Source: URNF01 sp045594105 (GTDB lineage: Bacteria > Bacillota > Clostridia > Oscillospirales > Acutalibacteraceae). From it: a stretch of 23,942 nt of DNA. This document shows, piece after piece, positions 14,604 to 22,215 of this stretch. The position numbers and the translations under genes were made by a program. The stretch spans positions 1 through 23,942 of the forward strand of contig JAZNXY010000035.1 in NCBI GenBank assembly GCA_045594105.1. The letters are read 5' to 3'. The first letter of the stretch is position 1; every line of letters starts with the position of its first letter. The notes below the pieces were generated by a model. It did not search any database and was not told where the DNA came from. It saw only the letters and a program-made list of their open reading frames with translations.

Positions 14604-15326
14604 ATGCGTATTAAAGAAAAAGTCAACATGAACAGAGAGCAGTTGATGGAAAATGGTCCGATTATCATCGGTGTTTTGGGGGACAGTGTGTCCCACGGCT
14701 CGATTTCGGGCGGCAAAATGGCACACGATACCGTCTATCACAACCGCCTTTGCCAAAAGATTTTAGCGGTGCGAGATTACGTGCCGGTCACGGTGATCAA
14801 TTCGGGCGTAGGCGGCACCTGTGCGGATGATGCTATCCCTCGCTTGCATCAATTGCTGGCACACAAGCCCGACTTAATGATTGTGTGCTTCGGTCTTAAC
14901 GACGTCAACAGGGATTTAGACGTGTTCTTGCCCGCTCTTAAAACCATTTTTGAGGAAAGTGTTGCCGCAGGAGCGGAAACCATCTTTATGACCCCCAATA
15001 TGCTCAACACCTACGTGTCCGACGAGGTGGCGGAGGGCTTGAAGGAGTATGCCGCCATTACTGCAGAGATACAAAACAGCGGGAAAATGGATATGTATAT
15101 GCAAAAGGCGTGCGAGACGGCAAGAGCGTGCGGTGCTAAGGTATGCGATTGCTACGGCTTGTGGAAAAAGCTGGCAGAAACGGAAGATACCACTATGATG
15201 CTTGCCAATCGCATTAACCACCCCACACAAGAAATGCACGAGCTGTTTGCAGATGCGTTGTTTAAGTGTATTTTTGATGAAGATGTTGAGGTTACCGAAA
15301 ACGACGACGGTGTGTATAAAGGATAA
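14604..15326 (+). CDS. SGNH/GDSL-family hydrolase
   Basis: A 240-residue esterase/lipase-like hydrolase without a signal peptide, so probably cytoplasmic. Block I is GDSVSHG with the nucleophile at S28, block II is NSGVGGT, block III is FGLNDVN, and block V carries the catalytic His in NRINHPTQEMHELFA. The usual acid of the DxxH motif is not three residues before this His (an Arg is there), a variant common in Clostridia members with NHP, so the catalytic acid may be elsewhere. The ATG at 14604 has AAGGTG six bases upstream; an internal ATG at 14628 is less well placed. Last gene of the operon. Its original terminator has been split by the insertion sequence, so transcripts now run into the element antisense to the transposase. 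Confidence 0.85.
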   Translation: MRIKEKVNMNREQLMENGPIIIGVLGDSVSHGSISGGKMAHDTVYHNRLCQKILAVRDYVPVTVINSGVGGTCADDAIPRLHQLLAHKPDLMIVCFGLNDVNRDLDVFLPALKTIFEESVAAGAETIFMTPNMLNTYVSDEVAEGLKEYAAITAEIQNSGKMDMYMQKACETARACGAKVCDCYGLWKKLAETEDTTMMLANRINHPTQEMHELFADALFKCIFDEDVEVTENDDGVYKG

Positions 15327-15345
15327 AAAAACACCCCCTGCGGTT
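15325..15345. terminator. left half of an IS-disrupted bidirectional terminator
   Basis: A-run plus arm ACACCCCCTGCGG (15331-15343). The matching arm CCGCAGGGGGTGT lies at 16641-16653 beyond the IS. Removing the IS and one copy of the 3-bp duplication restores a perfect 13-bp stem with a TTTA loop. Confidence 0.85.
15343..15345. repeat. target-site duplication (GTT), left copy
   Basis: GTT directly before the left IS end (TGGACT). The second copy is at 16636-16638. A 3-bp duplication is usual for IS3-family elements. Confidence 0.75.
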
Positions 15346-15396
15346 TGGACTGTATCCCATTGAATAGACAAAGAAAAAAGCACCCTGTTGTAGAAT
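15346..15396 (+). repeat. left terminal inverted repeat of the IS
   Basis: Begins TGGACTGTATCCC and ends with CCCTGTTGTAGAAT. It matches the right end read on the other strand (TGGACTATACCCC ... CCCTGTTGTAGAAT) imperfectly over about 50 bp. The ends are of the 5'-TG...CA-3' kind. Confidence 0.75.
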
Positions 15397-15405
15397 ATCT
15401 TTAAA

Positions 15406-16257
15406 TTAGGCGGCTTTGCTCCGTATTTCATACGGAGTAAGGCCGTCTTTTAAGTTGATACGTTCATAGTTGTAGAATTGTACGTATTCTGCTACTGCTT
15501 GTTCCACGGCTGCTTTGTTGGCAAATTTCATGCGGTACAGACACTCTGTTTTTAATGTTCCAAAGAAATTTTCCATCGCAGCATTGTCGTATGGACATCC
15601 GGGACTGGACATTGACGGTTGAATGTGGTATTCTTGCATTAGGTCAAAATATGCTTTGGATGTGTATTGAGACCCTTGGTCACTGTGGAGTGCGAGTCCA
15701 TTAGTGACCATTTCTTTTTGTTTAGCATCTCGTATGGTATCTGTTACCAACGATGCCGTCATGTCTGTTCCGATGCGGTAAGCTAATACCATCTTTCCGC
15801 ACAGATCAATCACGGCACACATATAGACCATTCCGTGAGCTGTTGGGATATAGGTAATATCCGTTGCCCAAAATCGATTCGGTACTGTTTGGTCAAATTC
15901 ACGTTTCAGTTCATTTGAATACTTGTGAAGTGCCCTTTGAAATCGCATATACGGTCTGCGACGACGAACTTGCGACAACAAATCATATTTTCGCATAATG
16001 CGTAAAATCGCCTTTAAATTCACATTTTTCTGATGCTTTCGTTTGAGCCAACGACGGATCCGACGACAACCGTAGGTTTGTTTACTCTTTGATTGGATAT
16101 CCATAATCAGATCCAGCAACCACTGGTCTTTGTTCGGTTGTTCTTGCCGATTGCGCCAAGCGTAATATCCACTTCGAGAAACCTCAAACAGTTTGCACAT
16201 TGCACAAATACTATACTTTTCTCTGAACCGTTCGATCACTCGGTACTTCAGCTTCAC
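15406..16257 (-). CDS. IS3-family transposase OrfB (DDE catalytic domain)
   Basis: A 283-residue DDE integrase-fold transposase. An N-terminal HTH_21-like region (YSICAMCKLFEVSRSGYYAW) is followed by the rve core: first Asp in FWATDITYIP, second Asp in LALHSDQGSQYTS, and Glu in YDNAAMENFFGTLKTE. It ends with INLKDGLTPYEIRS, typical of the family. Its start is GTG at 16257, overlapping the orfA stop (GTGA) and lying directly on GGAAGGAGG, so independent initiation would be by re-initiation. The frame is -1 relative to orfA and open back through a slippery heptamer, so an OrfAB fusion is the expected active transposase. Confidence 0.93.
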   Translation of the reverse strand: MKLKYRVIERFREKYSICAMCKLFEVSRSGYYAWRNRQEQPNKDQWLLDLIMDIQSKSKQTYGCRRIRRWLKRKHQKNVNLKAILRIMRKYDLLSQVRRRRPYMRFQRALHKYSNELKREFDQTVPNRFWATDITYIPTAHGMVYMCAVIDLCGKMVLAYRIGTDMTASLVTDTIRDAKQKEMVTNGLALHSDQGSQYTSKAYFDLMQEYHIQPSMSSPGCPYDNAAMENFFGTLKTECLYRMKFANKAAVEQAVAEYVQFYNYERINLKDGLTPYEIRSKAA

Positions 16258-16556
16258 CTCCTTCCAACTTCTGACAGAAAATTTTGCAGTAATTCTACTT
16301 GCATCCGTAATTGAACTAATTCATTGTTTTTCCGTATTTCTTCTGTTCCTTCCATTTTGCGAGGTCGACCTTTTGGGCGCGGAATATATCCGCTTTCGAT
16401 TAATCGTTGCTTTCTTCGTTGGCGTGTTGCGAGCTGTTTTACCTGTTCTTTGGTTAAACCAAAATGTTCACCAATCTCTCGGTTGGTTTCTCCGGCTGCT
16501 TTTCGGCGGAACACTTCTTCTGCTAAACCTTCTACTTTAATATAACTTCTGGACAT
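16254..16556 (-). CDS. IS3-family transposase OrfA (DNA-binding subunit)
   Basis: A 100-residue protein with a helix-turn-helix (EVFRRKAAGETNREIGEHFG, then LTKEQVKQLATRQRRKQ) that recognises the IS ends, and a C-terminal leucine-zipper-like helix (LVQLRMQVELLQNFL) that continues into OrfB after frameshifting. A basic linker (RPKGRPRKME) joins the two. The ATG at 16556 has AGGGGG seven bases upstream, which is the 3' arm of a hairpin that could hide it (16563-16598). The gene has its own promoter inside the right end of the element. Confidence 0.9.
   Translation of the reverse strand: MSRSYIKVEGLAEEVFRRKAAGETNREIGEHFGLTKEQVKQLATRQRRKQRLIESGYIPRPKGRPRKMEGTEEIRKNNELVQLRMQVELLQNFLSEVGRR
16278..16284 (-). 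other. programmed -1 frameshift heptamer in IS orfA
   Basis: On the minus strand A-AAT-TTT in the orfA frame, a canonical X-XXY-YYZ slippery site. After a -1 slip the frame stays open through SVRSWKEVK into orfB. This is the usual way IS3 elements make the OrfAB transposase. Confidence 0.65.
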
Positions 16557-16562
16557 GATTTA

Positions 16563-16598
16563 ACCCCCTGTCTTAGTTTTAATTCTACAACAGGGGGT
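16563..16598 (-). promoter_or_regulatory. fold-back hairpin hiding the transposase ribosome-binding site
   Basis: Arms ACCCCCTGT (minus strand 16598-16590) and ACAGGGGGT (16571-16563) form a perfect 9-bp stem with an 18-nt loop. The 3' arm contains the orfA Shine-Dalgarno. The 5' arm lies in the promoter spacer and is absent from transcripts that start at the IS promoter. Confidence 0.7.
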
Positions 16599-16610
16599 CT
16601 TTTCTTTCAA
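16582..16610 (-). promoter_or_regulatory. IS transposase promoter
   Basis: On the minus strand TTGAAA (16610-16605), 17-bp spacer, TAGAAT (16587-16582). Transcription should begin near 16575, inside the hairpin loop. Confidence 0.7.
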
Positions 16611-16635
16611 TGTCCGTTTTTCGGGGTATAGTCCA
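16582..16635 (-). repeat. right terminal inverted repeat of the IS
   Basis: Read on the minus strand it begins TGGACTATACCCC at 16635 and ends CCCTGTTGTAGAAT near 16582, matching the left end imperfectly. It contains the transposase promoter. Confidence 0.75.
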
Positions 16636-16659
16636 GTTTACCGCAGGGGGTGTTTTTTT
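16636..16659. terminator. right half of the IS-disrupted terminator, with right GTT duplication
   Basis: GTT (16636-16638), TA, then arm CCGCAGGGGGTGT (16641-16653) and a T-run to 16659. It can no longer fold locally with its partner 1.3 kb away, so phosphoglucomutase transcripts are expected to run into the IS in the transposase sense direction. Confidence 0.85.
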
Positions 16660-16660
16660 C

Positions 16661-18379
16661 TTATTTACCAAACAAGGTGTTGGCTTCAGCGGTCAATGCT
16701 GCCGCCAGTTGTTCCGCAGCACCCAAATCGGTGCCTACAGCGGTAATATACGCTTTTACCTTCGGCTCGGTGCCGGACGGGCGGAAAATCACCTTTGCGT
16801 TATCCTCCAGCGAGAAGGCAACCACGTTGGATTTCGGCAGGGTCAGCACGGTGCGTTCCCCTGTCACCAAATCCTCCGAATAGGATTCACGGTAATCCGC
16901 TACACCGATAACCTTTTTGCCTGCGAGGGCAGCAGGGCGATTGGTGCGTAAACCTTCCATAAGGTCTGCCATAATCTTCATGCCTGCCGCACCTTCAAAC
17001 TCGGCGTTCACCAAAGTATGTACGTAATAGCCGTGCTCCTTGCACAGACCGTCATATACGTCAAGAAGGGTCTTGCCCTGCTTCTTGTAGTATGCCGCCA
17101 TTTCGCAAATCAGCATCGATGCGACAACCGCATCCTTATCCCGCACATAAGAGCCGGCAAGGTAACCGTAGCTTTCTTCAAAGCCGAGAACAAAACGCTC
17201 GGGGTGACCTTCCTGTTCAAGCAGACCGACCTGTTCACCGATATATTTGAAGCCGGTCAACAAATCACGCAGCTCACAACCGTATTTTTTGGCGATTTGT
17301 GCCGCCAGGGCGGTGGTAACAATGGTTTTCACCACGACGGGATCCTTCGGGAGTGTGCCGTTTGCGGTTTTGCAGGACAAAATATATTCGAGCAACAAAC
17401 AACCGACAGCGTTGCCGCTCATCAAGGTATATTCGTCGCCGTCAGCCACCGCAATGCCCACACGGTCGGCATCCGGGTCGGTAGCAAGCAAAATATCAGG
17501 TTTTTCGGCCTTCGCCAGCTCCAGTGCACAGCGGAATGCTTCACGGATTTCGGGGTTCGGGTAGGGAGCGGTGGGGAAATTGCCGTCGGGCAATTCCTGC
17601 TCTTTTACAATCACCAGATCCTGAATACCGATACGTGCCAGAACCTCACGCACAGGAATGTTACCTGCACCGTTCAAGGGGGTGTACACCACTTTGAGAG
17701 CAGTTTCACTGCAAATGCCGGGATTGACCTGCTGTTGTAACACGTTCTCCATATATTTTTCGACAACTTCAGGTGCAATTTCCACAATCAGACCCTTTTC
17801 TACACCTTCCGCATACGGCATTGCTTTCACTCTGTCAAAGAAATCCAGTTCACGGATACACGCAGTCACCGCATCCGCATCCGCATCGGTCATCTGACAG
17901 CCGTCGGGGCCGTAGCATTTATAGCCGTTGTACTTGGCAGGGTTATGGCTTGCGGTCACCATAATACCTGCCTGGCAAGCCAATTCACGCACCGCAAAAG
18001 ACAGCACCGGCACGGGCTCCAGTTGCGGATAAATGTATGCACGCACGCCGTTTGCCGCCAGGGTTGCCGCCGCCGCTTGTGCAAATACGTCGGATTTGAT
18101 ACGGGAGTCGTACGAGATAGCTACCGCAGGGGCTTTATACTTCCCGTTCAGATAGTCTGCCAGACCCTGCGTCGCTTTACGCACCGTGTACACGTTCATA
18201 CGGTTGGTGCCTGCACCGATGACACCACGCAAGCCCGCCGTACCGAAATCAAGCTCTTTATAAAAACGTTCATATATTTCTTCTTCATTCTGTGCCACCG
18301 CTGCCAATTCTACCTGCAAATCAGGGTCCTCGGTCGCACGAGAAAGCCATTCGTTATACAATTTTTTGCTATTTTCCAT
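16661..18379 (-). CDS. pgcA: phosphoglucomutase / phosphohexomutase (PgcA-like)
   Basis: A 572-residue alpha-D-phosphohexomutase of the long, PgcA-type form, probably converting Glc-6-P and Glc-1-P (some relatives also act on mannose phosphates). Landmarks are FGTAGLRG near residue 46, catalytic-serine loop TASHNPAKYNGYK near residue 145, metal loop DPDADR, sugar loop GFEESYGYLAG, and phosphate loop RPSGTEPKVKAYI. Glu-Glu in the sugar loop and the TAGLRG form separate it from the GlmM fusion in this window. The ATG at 18379 has AAAGGTGG upstream and its own promoter. It is a single-gene transcript whose terminator is split by the insertion sequence. Confidence 0.93.
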   Translation of the reverse strand: MENSKKLYNEWLSRATEDPDLQVELAAVAQNEEEIYERFYKELDFGTAGLRGVIGAGTNRMNVYTVRKATQGLADYLNGKYKAPAVAISYDSRIKSDVFAQAAAATLAANGVRAYIYPQLEPVPVLSFAVRELACQAGIMVTASHNPAKYNGYKCYGPDGCQMTDADADAVTACIRELDFFDRVKAMPYAEGVEKGLIVEIAPEVVEKYMENVLQQQVNPGICSETALKVVYTPLNGAGNIPVREVLARIGIQDLVIVKEQELPDGNFPTAPYPNPEIREAFRCALELAKAEKPDILLATDPDADRVGIAVADGDEYTLMSGNAVGCLLLEYILSCKTANGTLPKDPVVVKTIVTTALAAQIAKKYGCELRDLLTGFKYIGEQVGLLEQEGHPERFVLGFEESYGYLAGSYVRDKDAVVASMLICEMAAYYKKQGKTLLDVYDGLCKEHGYYVHTLVNAEFEGAAGMKIMADLMEGLRTNRPAALAGKKVIGVADYRESYSEDLVTGERTVLTLPKSNVVAFSLEDNAKVIFRPSGTEPKVKAYITAVGTDLGAAEQLAAALTAEANTLFGK

Positions 18380-18407
18380 ACATTATACCACCTTTCTTTT
18401 CTCTCTC

Positions 18408-18436
18408 ATTATACTGCAAACAAACCAATTTGTAAA
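18408..18436 (-). promoter_or_regulatory. promoter of the phosphoglucomutase gene
   Basis: On the minus strand TTTACA (18436-18431), 17-bp spacer, consensus TATAAT (18413-18408). Confidence 0.75.
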
Positions 18437-18497
18437 GAATAAACGATGTCGAAAACTGTAAAAAACTCATATATACACTTTTTAATATAAGAAACTG

Positions 18498-18526
18498 TTG
18501 ATTATTTTCCTTGAAAGTGTTATACT
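18498..18526 (+). promoter_or_regulatory. promoter of the solute-binding protein gene
   Basis: TTGATT (18498-18503), 17-bp spacer, TATACT (18521-18526), about 40 bases before the GTG start. It probably also serves the following YloU and FakA genes. Confidence 0.7.
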
Positions 18527-18565
18527 ACAAGGTAGGTTAGTATGTTTTAGAAGGATGGGAGAGCT

Positions 18566-20107
18566 GTGAAACGTTTTTTGGCGGGTTTGCTCGTGCTGGT
18601 ACTGCTGTTCGGCGTATGTGCGTGCCGCAAAAACGAAGGCACTCTTTCTTCCCCTTCCGAAAATCCCAACATTGCACAGGGTGCTGACCACTTTACCGTG
18701 GCATACAACCGTGAGGACACCTTAAATCCGTTTGCTGTAAAAACCGAACGCAATTTGCAGCTTGCGAATCTTCTATACGAAACGCCCGTTGTCATAGACG
18801 GCAGCTTTTTGCCGCAAAACGGGTTGTTGGAAATCCAGACGCCCGACGCCTCCCACGTAGTAGGTACGGTGCGTAAAGGTGCACGGTTTTCCGACGGCTC
18901 CGCAGTGACGGCAGAGGACGTGCGTTTTTCTTTTGAACAGGCGAAAAACAGCAGTAACTACTCGACACTGCTTGCTCGTTTTACGACGGTGACGGTAAAC
19001 GGAAACACATTGACCTTCACTCTGCGTACAGCAGACAGCTACGCTGCCGCCAATTTGATTTTCCCCGTTATCAAACGGTCCACCGTTACTGATGAGGCGG
19101 GCAAAGCCCCCCTCGGCAGCGGTCCGTATGTTTACGATGCGGAAAAGGCGATACTGACCGCCAACCCGTATCGCAACGGCACCCCTACCATTGCCACCAT
19201 CGGATTAAAGCATCTGGTTAATGAAACCGAGGTGCTGCAATCACTCGAAAACGGCAGTGTCAGCTATATGTACACCGATTTAAGCGGTGAGATTCCGCGT
19301 ACCTTGGCGAAAACCGCCGCTGTGGATTTGGCACGGCTGACCTTTCTCGGTGTCAACAGTATGCGGTCGCTGACCGCTGACCCCACCTTCCGCAAAGCAT
19401 TATCTGCGGCGGTAAACCGCACTGCGATTGCCGCCAATTCCTATACAGGCAGGGCATTGCCTGCCACGTCGCCGTTTCACCCGAAATGGCCGACAGCCAC
19501 AGAGGCATCCATCGCCTCTTCCGGTGACAACGCCGTGCTTGCAAAACAATTGCTCGCCGAGGTGCTGAAAAAACCGATTACCACCACAGCGGCCACCACC
19601 GGTGCGACTGTCACCGCAACCACTGCTGCTACGACGGCCACCACCGCACCCGCAGGCGGCCCAACGGCTTTGCGACCGTTTTCGCTTGTGTACGTTGCAG
19701 GTAACACCTGCCGCACCTCCGCTGTCAAGATGCTCACGTCCGCTTTTGCGGATATCGGTATAACGGTAACCCCCGTTCCCCTTGCGTATGCCGATTATCT
19801 TGCACGCTTACAAAGCGGTGATTACGATTTGTATCTCGGTGAGATACAGTTATCCCCCTCCATGTCCTTAGACGTCTTTTTCGGCGGTGCCGCCTCCTAC
19901 GGCATCTATGCACCGAAAACCGCTGCCGCCTATTCTGCGTTTGTGCGTGCGGAAGGCGAATTACACGCCTTTACCACCGCCTTCCAAGAAGAAATGCCGT
20001 TCATCCCTTTATGTTGGCGGCAGGGCTTAGCGGCATATACCCAAGCGTTTTCTTCTGTAACGCCGTTAGCGTTTCATCCGTATAACGGTATCTCGGAATG
20101 GAAATAA
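18566..20107 (+). CDS. extracellular solute-binding lipoprotein, family 5 (oligopeptide type)
   Basis: A 513-residue SBP_bac_5 protein that would bind peptides or similar solutes outside the membrane. Residues 1-20 are a lipoprotein signal ending VCAC (C20; a Cys two residues before it is unusual). Family features are the early DTLNPF, RKGARFSDGSAVTAEDVRFS and LGSGPYVYDAE. About residues 338-361 form a low-complexity Thr/Ala stretch (TTTAATTGATVTATTAATTA) interrupting the folded part before the last third, which resumes at FSLVYVAGNTCRTSAVKM. The start is GTG at 18566 after GGGAGAG. No permease or ATPase gene is adjacent, so it is an orphan binding protein or a sensor. It may be cotranscribed with the next two genes, which start 38 bases downstream. 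Confidence 0.85.
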   Translation: MKRFLAGLLVLVLLFGVCACRKNEGTLSSPSENPNIAQGADHFTVAYNREDTLNPFAVKTERNLQLANLLYETPVVIDGSFLPQNGLLEIQTPDASHVVGTVRKGARFSDGSAVTAEDVRFSFEQAKNSSNYSTLLARFTTVTVNGNTLTFTLRTADSYAAANLIFPVIKRSTVTDEAGKAPLGSGPYVYDAEKAILTANPYRNGTPTIATIGLKHLVNETEVLQSLENGSVSYMYTDLSGEIPRTLAKTAAVDLARLTFLGVNSMRSLTADPTFRKALSAAVNRTAIAANSYTGRALPATSPFHPKWPTATEASIASSGDNAVLAKQLLAEVLKKPITTTAATTGATVTATTAATTATTAPAGGPTALRPFSLVYVAGNTCRTSAVKMLTSAFADIGITVTPVPLAYADYLARLQSGDYDLYLGEIQLSPSMSLDVFFGGAASYGIYAPKTAAAYSAFVRAEGELHAFTTAFQEEMPFIPLCWRQGLAAYTQAFSSVTPLAFHPYNGISEWK

Positions 20108-20145
20108 AATGAATAAGTATATTATGAGAAAGGTGTGCTGTCTCT

Positions 20146-20499
20146 ATGATCCGTATTGAAAATCAACTCGGCACCATCGAAATCTCCCAGGAGTATTTCA
20201 GTTATCTTATCGGTAATGCTGTTACCGGCTGCTACGGTGTCACCGGCATGGTAAGAAGCGGCGCCCGTCAGGGTATCCGTTCGTTACTTACCCGCCGCGC
20301 TCATACCGATGACGGTGTGCGTGTACGCAGTGAGGGCAACAAATTGGTGGTCGACCTGCACATTGCCGTTATCCACGGTATGAATATCTCTGCTATCGCA
20401 AAAAGCATCGTAAACAAGGTGCGTTTTACCGTTGAAGAAGCTACGGGCCTCACCGTGAAAAAGGTCAACGTATACGTTGACAGCATGAAGGCCGAATAA
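20146..20499 (+). CDS. Asp23/Gls24-family protein (YloU)
   Basis: A 117-residue member of the Asp23/Gls24 family of small cytoplasmic or membrane-associated envelope-stress proteins. It shows the family N-terminus GTIEISQEYFSYLIGNAVTG, GCYGVTGM, and the C-terminal pattern VVDLHIAVIHGMNI followed by VKKVNVYVDSM. It lies directly upstream of the FakA/YloV gene, the same order as yloU-yloV in Bacillus. AAAGGTG lies about ten bases upstream of the ATG, a slightly long spacing. The biochemical role is not established. Confidence 0.9.
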   Translation: MIRIENQLGTIEISQEYFSYLIGNAVTGCYGVTGMVRSGARQGIRSLLTRRAHTDDGVRVRSEGNKLVVDLHIAVIHGMNISAIAKSIVNKVRFTVEEATGLTVKKVNVYVDSMKAE

Positions 20500-20523
20500 A
20501 CCCGTGCAAAAGGAGTGTAACCA

Positions 20524-22203
20524 ATGATACAAGGACAAGTTTTGCGCGATGCCATTATTTCCGGCTCCAACCGTTTGTCTTCCGTAAAGGAAGCGGTTGA
20601 TGCGCTCAATGTTTTCCCCGTACCCGACGGCGATACCGGTACCAATATGTCTATGACCATCGCAGCCGGCGCCAGAGAGCTCGCTCGTCTGCAGGACACC
20701 GTTGCGGTAAGCAAGGTGGCAGACACCGCCGCTTCCGCACTGCTGCGTGGTGCACGCGGCAACTCCGGCGTTATTCTCTCTCTGTTGTTCCGTGGCTTCT
20801 CTAAAGGCCTCAAAGGCAAAGAAGAAGCCGGCGGTGCCGACCTTGCGGATGCACTGACCTTAGGTGTGGAGGCCGCATACAAAGCGGTTATGAAGCCCAC
20901 CGAGGGTACCATTCTGACCGTTGCACGTGAGGCGGCGGCAAAGGGTGTTGCATTTGCAAAGGAAAATGATGATGCCGTTGCTGTATGGGAAGTGATCTGT
21001 GAAGAAGCAGAGGCATCCCTCGAACGCACCCCCGAATTGCTCCCTGCACTCAAAAAAGCAGGGGTTGTGGACGCAGGCGGTAAAGGTTTCTGTGTCATTA
21101 TCGAAGAAATGCTGTCTGTGTTCAAGGGCGGCGAGATTTTCAAGGGCGAAGGAGCCATTACGGCTGCTCCCGCACCCCAAAAGGATGCCGCAATCAGTGC
21201 GGCAGGTGCTTTCGAAGGCGAAATCACCTTTGGGTATTGTACCGAGTTCATCGTACTGAGAGAGAAGGGGAACACCCGTGACCCGTTGTCTCTGCGTGCG
21301 TATCTCGAATCCATCGGCGACTGTGTCGTTGTGGTGGATGACGAAGATATCATCAAGGTACACGTACACACCAACGATCCCGGCAAAGCACTGCAGGAGG
21401 GTCTGAAGTTCGGTCAGTTTGAAACCGTTAAGGTGGAAAATATGCGTCTCCAGCACGAAAATGCCGGTTGGGTCGGTGAAACCCAAGGCGAGCAGGTGCC
21501 GCAGTTTGAACGTGCCGAGCCCGAAAACCCCTACGGCTTTGTAGCGGTAGCGGCAGGTGACGGTCTGGATTCCCTGTTCCGTGACCTTGGCTGTGACCAG
21601 GTGGTATCCGGCGGTCAGACCATGAACCCGTCCACCGACGACATCTTGCAGGCGATTGAAGCCACCCCCGCAAAGCTGGTGTACGTGTTGCCCAACAACA
21701 AAAACATCATTTTGGCGGCGGAGCAGGCAGTACCGCTTGCAGACAGAGAAGTGCGTGTGTTGCCCACCCGTACCATTCCGCAGGGTATTTCCTCCATGCT
21801 CGCATTCGATCCCGAAGCATCTGCAGATGACAATATTATCGCCATGCGTGGTGCGTATGAAGCAGTATCCAGCGGCTCGCTCACCTTTGCCGCACGTGAC
21901 AGCGATTTCGAAGGTCACGATATCCATGAAGGCGACATTCTCGCTATGGATAACGGCAAATTGGTGTTTGTGGACGACAGCGTAGCGCATGCGGCGGTGA
22001 AGCTCACCAAAAATATGCTCACCTCCCGTAAATTGGCAGGCAAAGACACCAGCTTCATCACCGTGATTTACGGTGCTGACGTTACCGAAGAGGACGCTAC
22101 CGCTGTGTGTGCCGCTATTCAGGAAAAGGTCGGCAGCAAGATTGAGGTTACCCTCATTCCCGGCGGTCAGCCCGTATATTACTACTTCCTGTCCCTCGAA
22201 TAA
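20524..22203 (+). CDS. fakA: DAK2-domain fatty acid kinase catalytic subunit FakA-like (YloV)
   Basis: A 559-residue cytoplasmic kinase. The N-terminal DAK2 (Dha-kinase L-like) ATP-binding domain shows FPVPDGDTGTNM (Mg-ADP-binding Asp residues) near residue 31, LLRGARGNSGVILS near residue 77, and VVDAGGKGF near residue 180. A middle domain follows (FGYCTEFIVLREKG, HVHTNDPG) and a DegV-like C-terminal domain (NNKNIILAAEQAV, PTRTIPQGISSMLAF). FakA phosphorylates exogenous fatty acids carried by a separate FakB (DegV) protein; no FakB gene is in the window. The ATG at 20524 has AAAGGAG upstream. A strong terminator follows 12 bases after the stop. Confidence 0.9.
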   Translation: MIQGQVLRDAIISGSNRLSSVKEAVDALNVFPVPDGDTGTNMSMTIAAGARELARLQDTVAVSKVADTAASALLRGARGNSGVILSLLFRGFSKGLKGKEEAGGADLADALTLGVEAAYKAVMKPTEGTILTVAREAAAKGVAFAKENDDAVAVWEVICEEAEASLERTPELLPALKKAGVVDAGGKGFCVIIEEMLSVFKGGEIFKGEGAITAAPAPQKDAAISAAGAFEGEITFGYCTEFIVLREKGNTRDPLSLRAYLESIGDCVVVVDDEDIIKVHVHTNDPGKALQEGLKFGQFETVKVENMRLQHENAGWVGETQGEQVPQFERAEPENPYGFVAVAAGDGLDSLFRDLGCDQVVSGGQTMNPSTDDILQAIEATPAKLVYVLPNNKNIILAAEQAVPLADREVRVLPTRTIPQGISSMLAFDPEASADDNIIAMRGAYEAVSSGSLTFAARDSDFEGHDIHEGDILAMDNGKLVFVDDSVAHAAVKLTKNMLTSRKLAGKDTSFITVIYGADVTEEDATAVCAAIQEKVGSKIEVTLIPGGQPVYYYFLSLE

Positions 22204-22215
22204 ACAAAGCTTAAA

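Larger units (their letters stand above)
15346..16635 (-). mobile_element. IS3-family insertion sequence, complete (1290 bp)
   Basis: A complete element with terminal inverted repeats starting TGGACT, a GTT duplication, two overlapping transposase frames (orfA 16254-16556, orfB 15406-16257), an internal promoter and a -1 slippery heptamer. Both frames are intact, so the element may be active. It resembles the IS150 group in layout and in its 3-bp duplication; the group is an inference. It sits between two convergent genes, in the loop of their shared terminator, so it disrupts no coding region. Confidence 0.9.

Noticed and set aside
15346..16635. A degenerate or frameshifted transposase
   Set aside because: The two-frame layout with a -1 slip site is normal for IS3 elements, and all DDE residues are present.
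15331..16653. The ACACCCCCTGCGG / CCGCAGGGGGTGT pair as the terminal inverted repeats of the IS
   Set aside because: The true ends start TGGACT just inside, flanked by a GTT duplication; the outer pair rejoins into a terminator with A- and T-runs.
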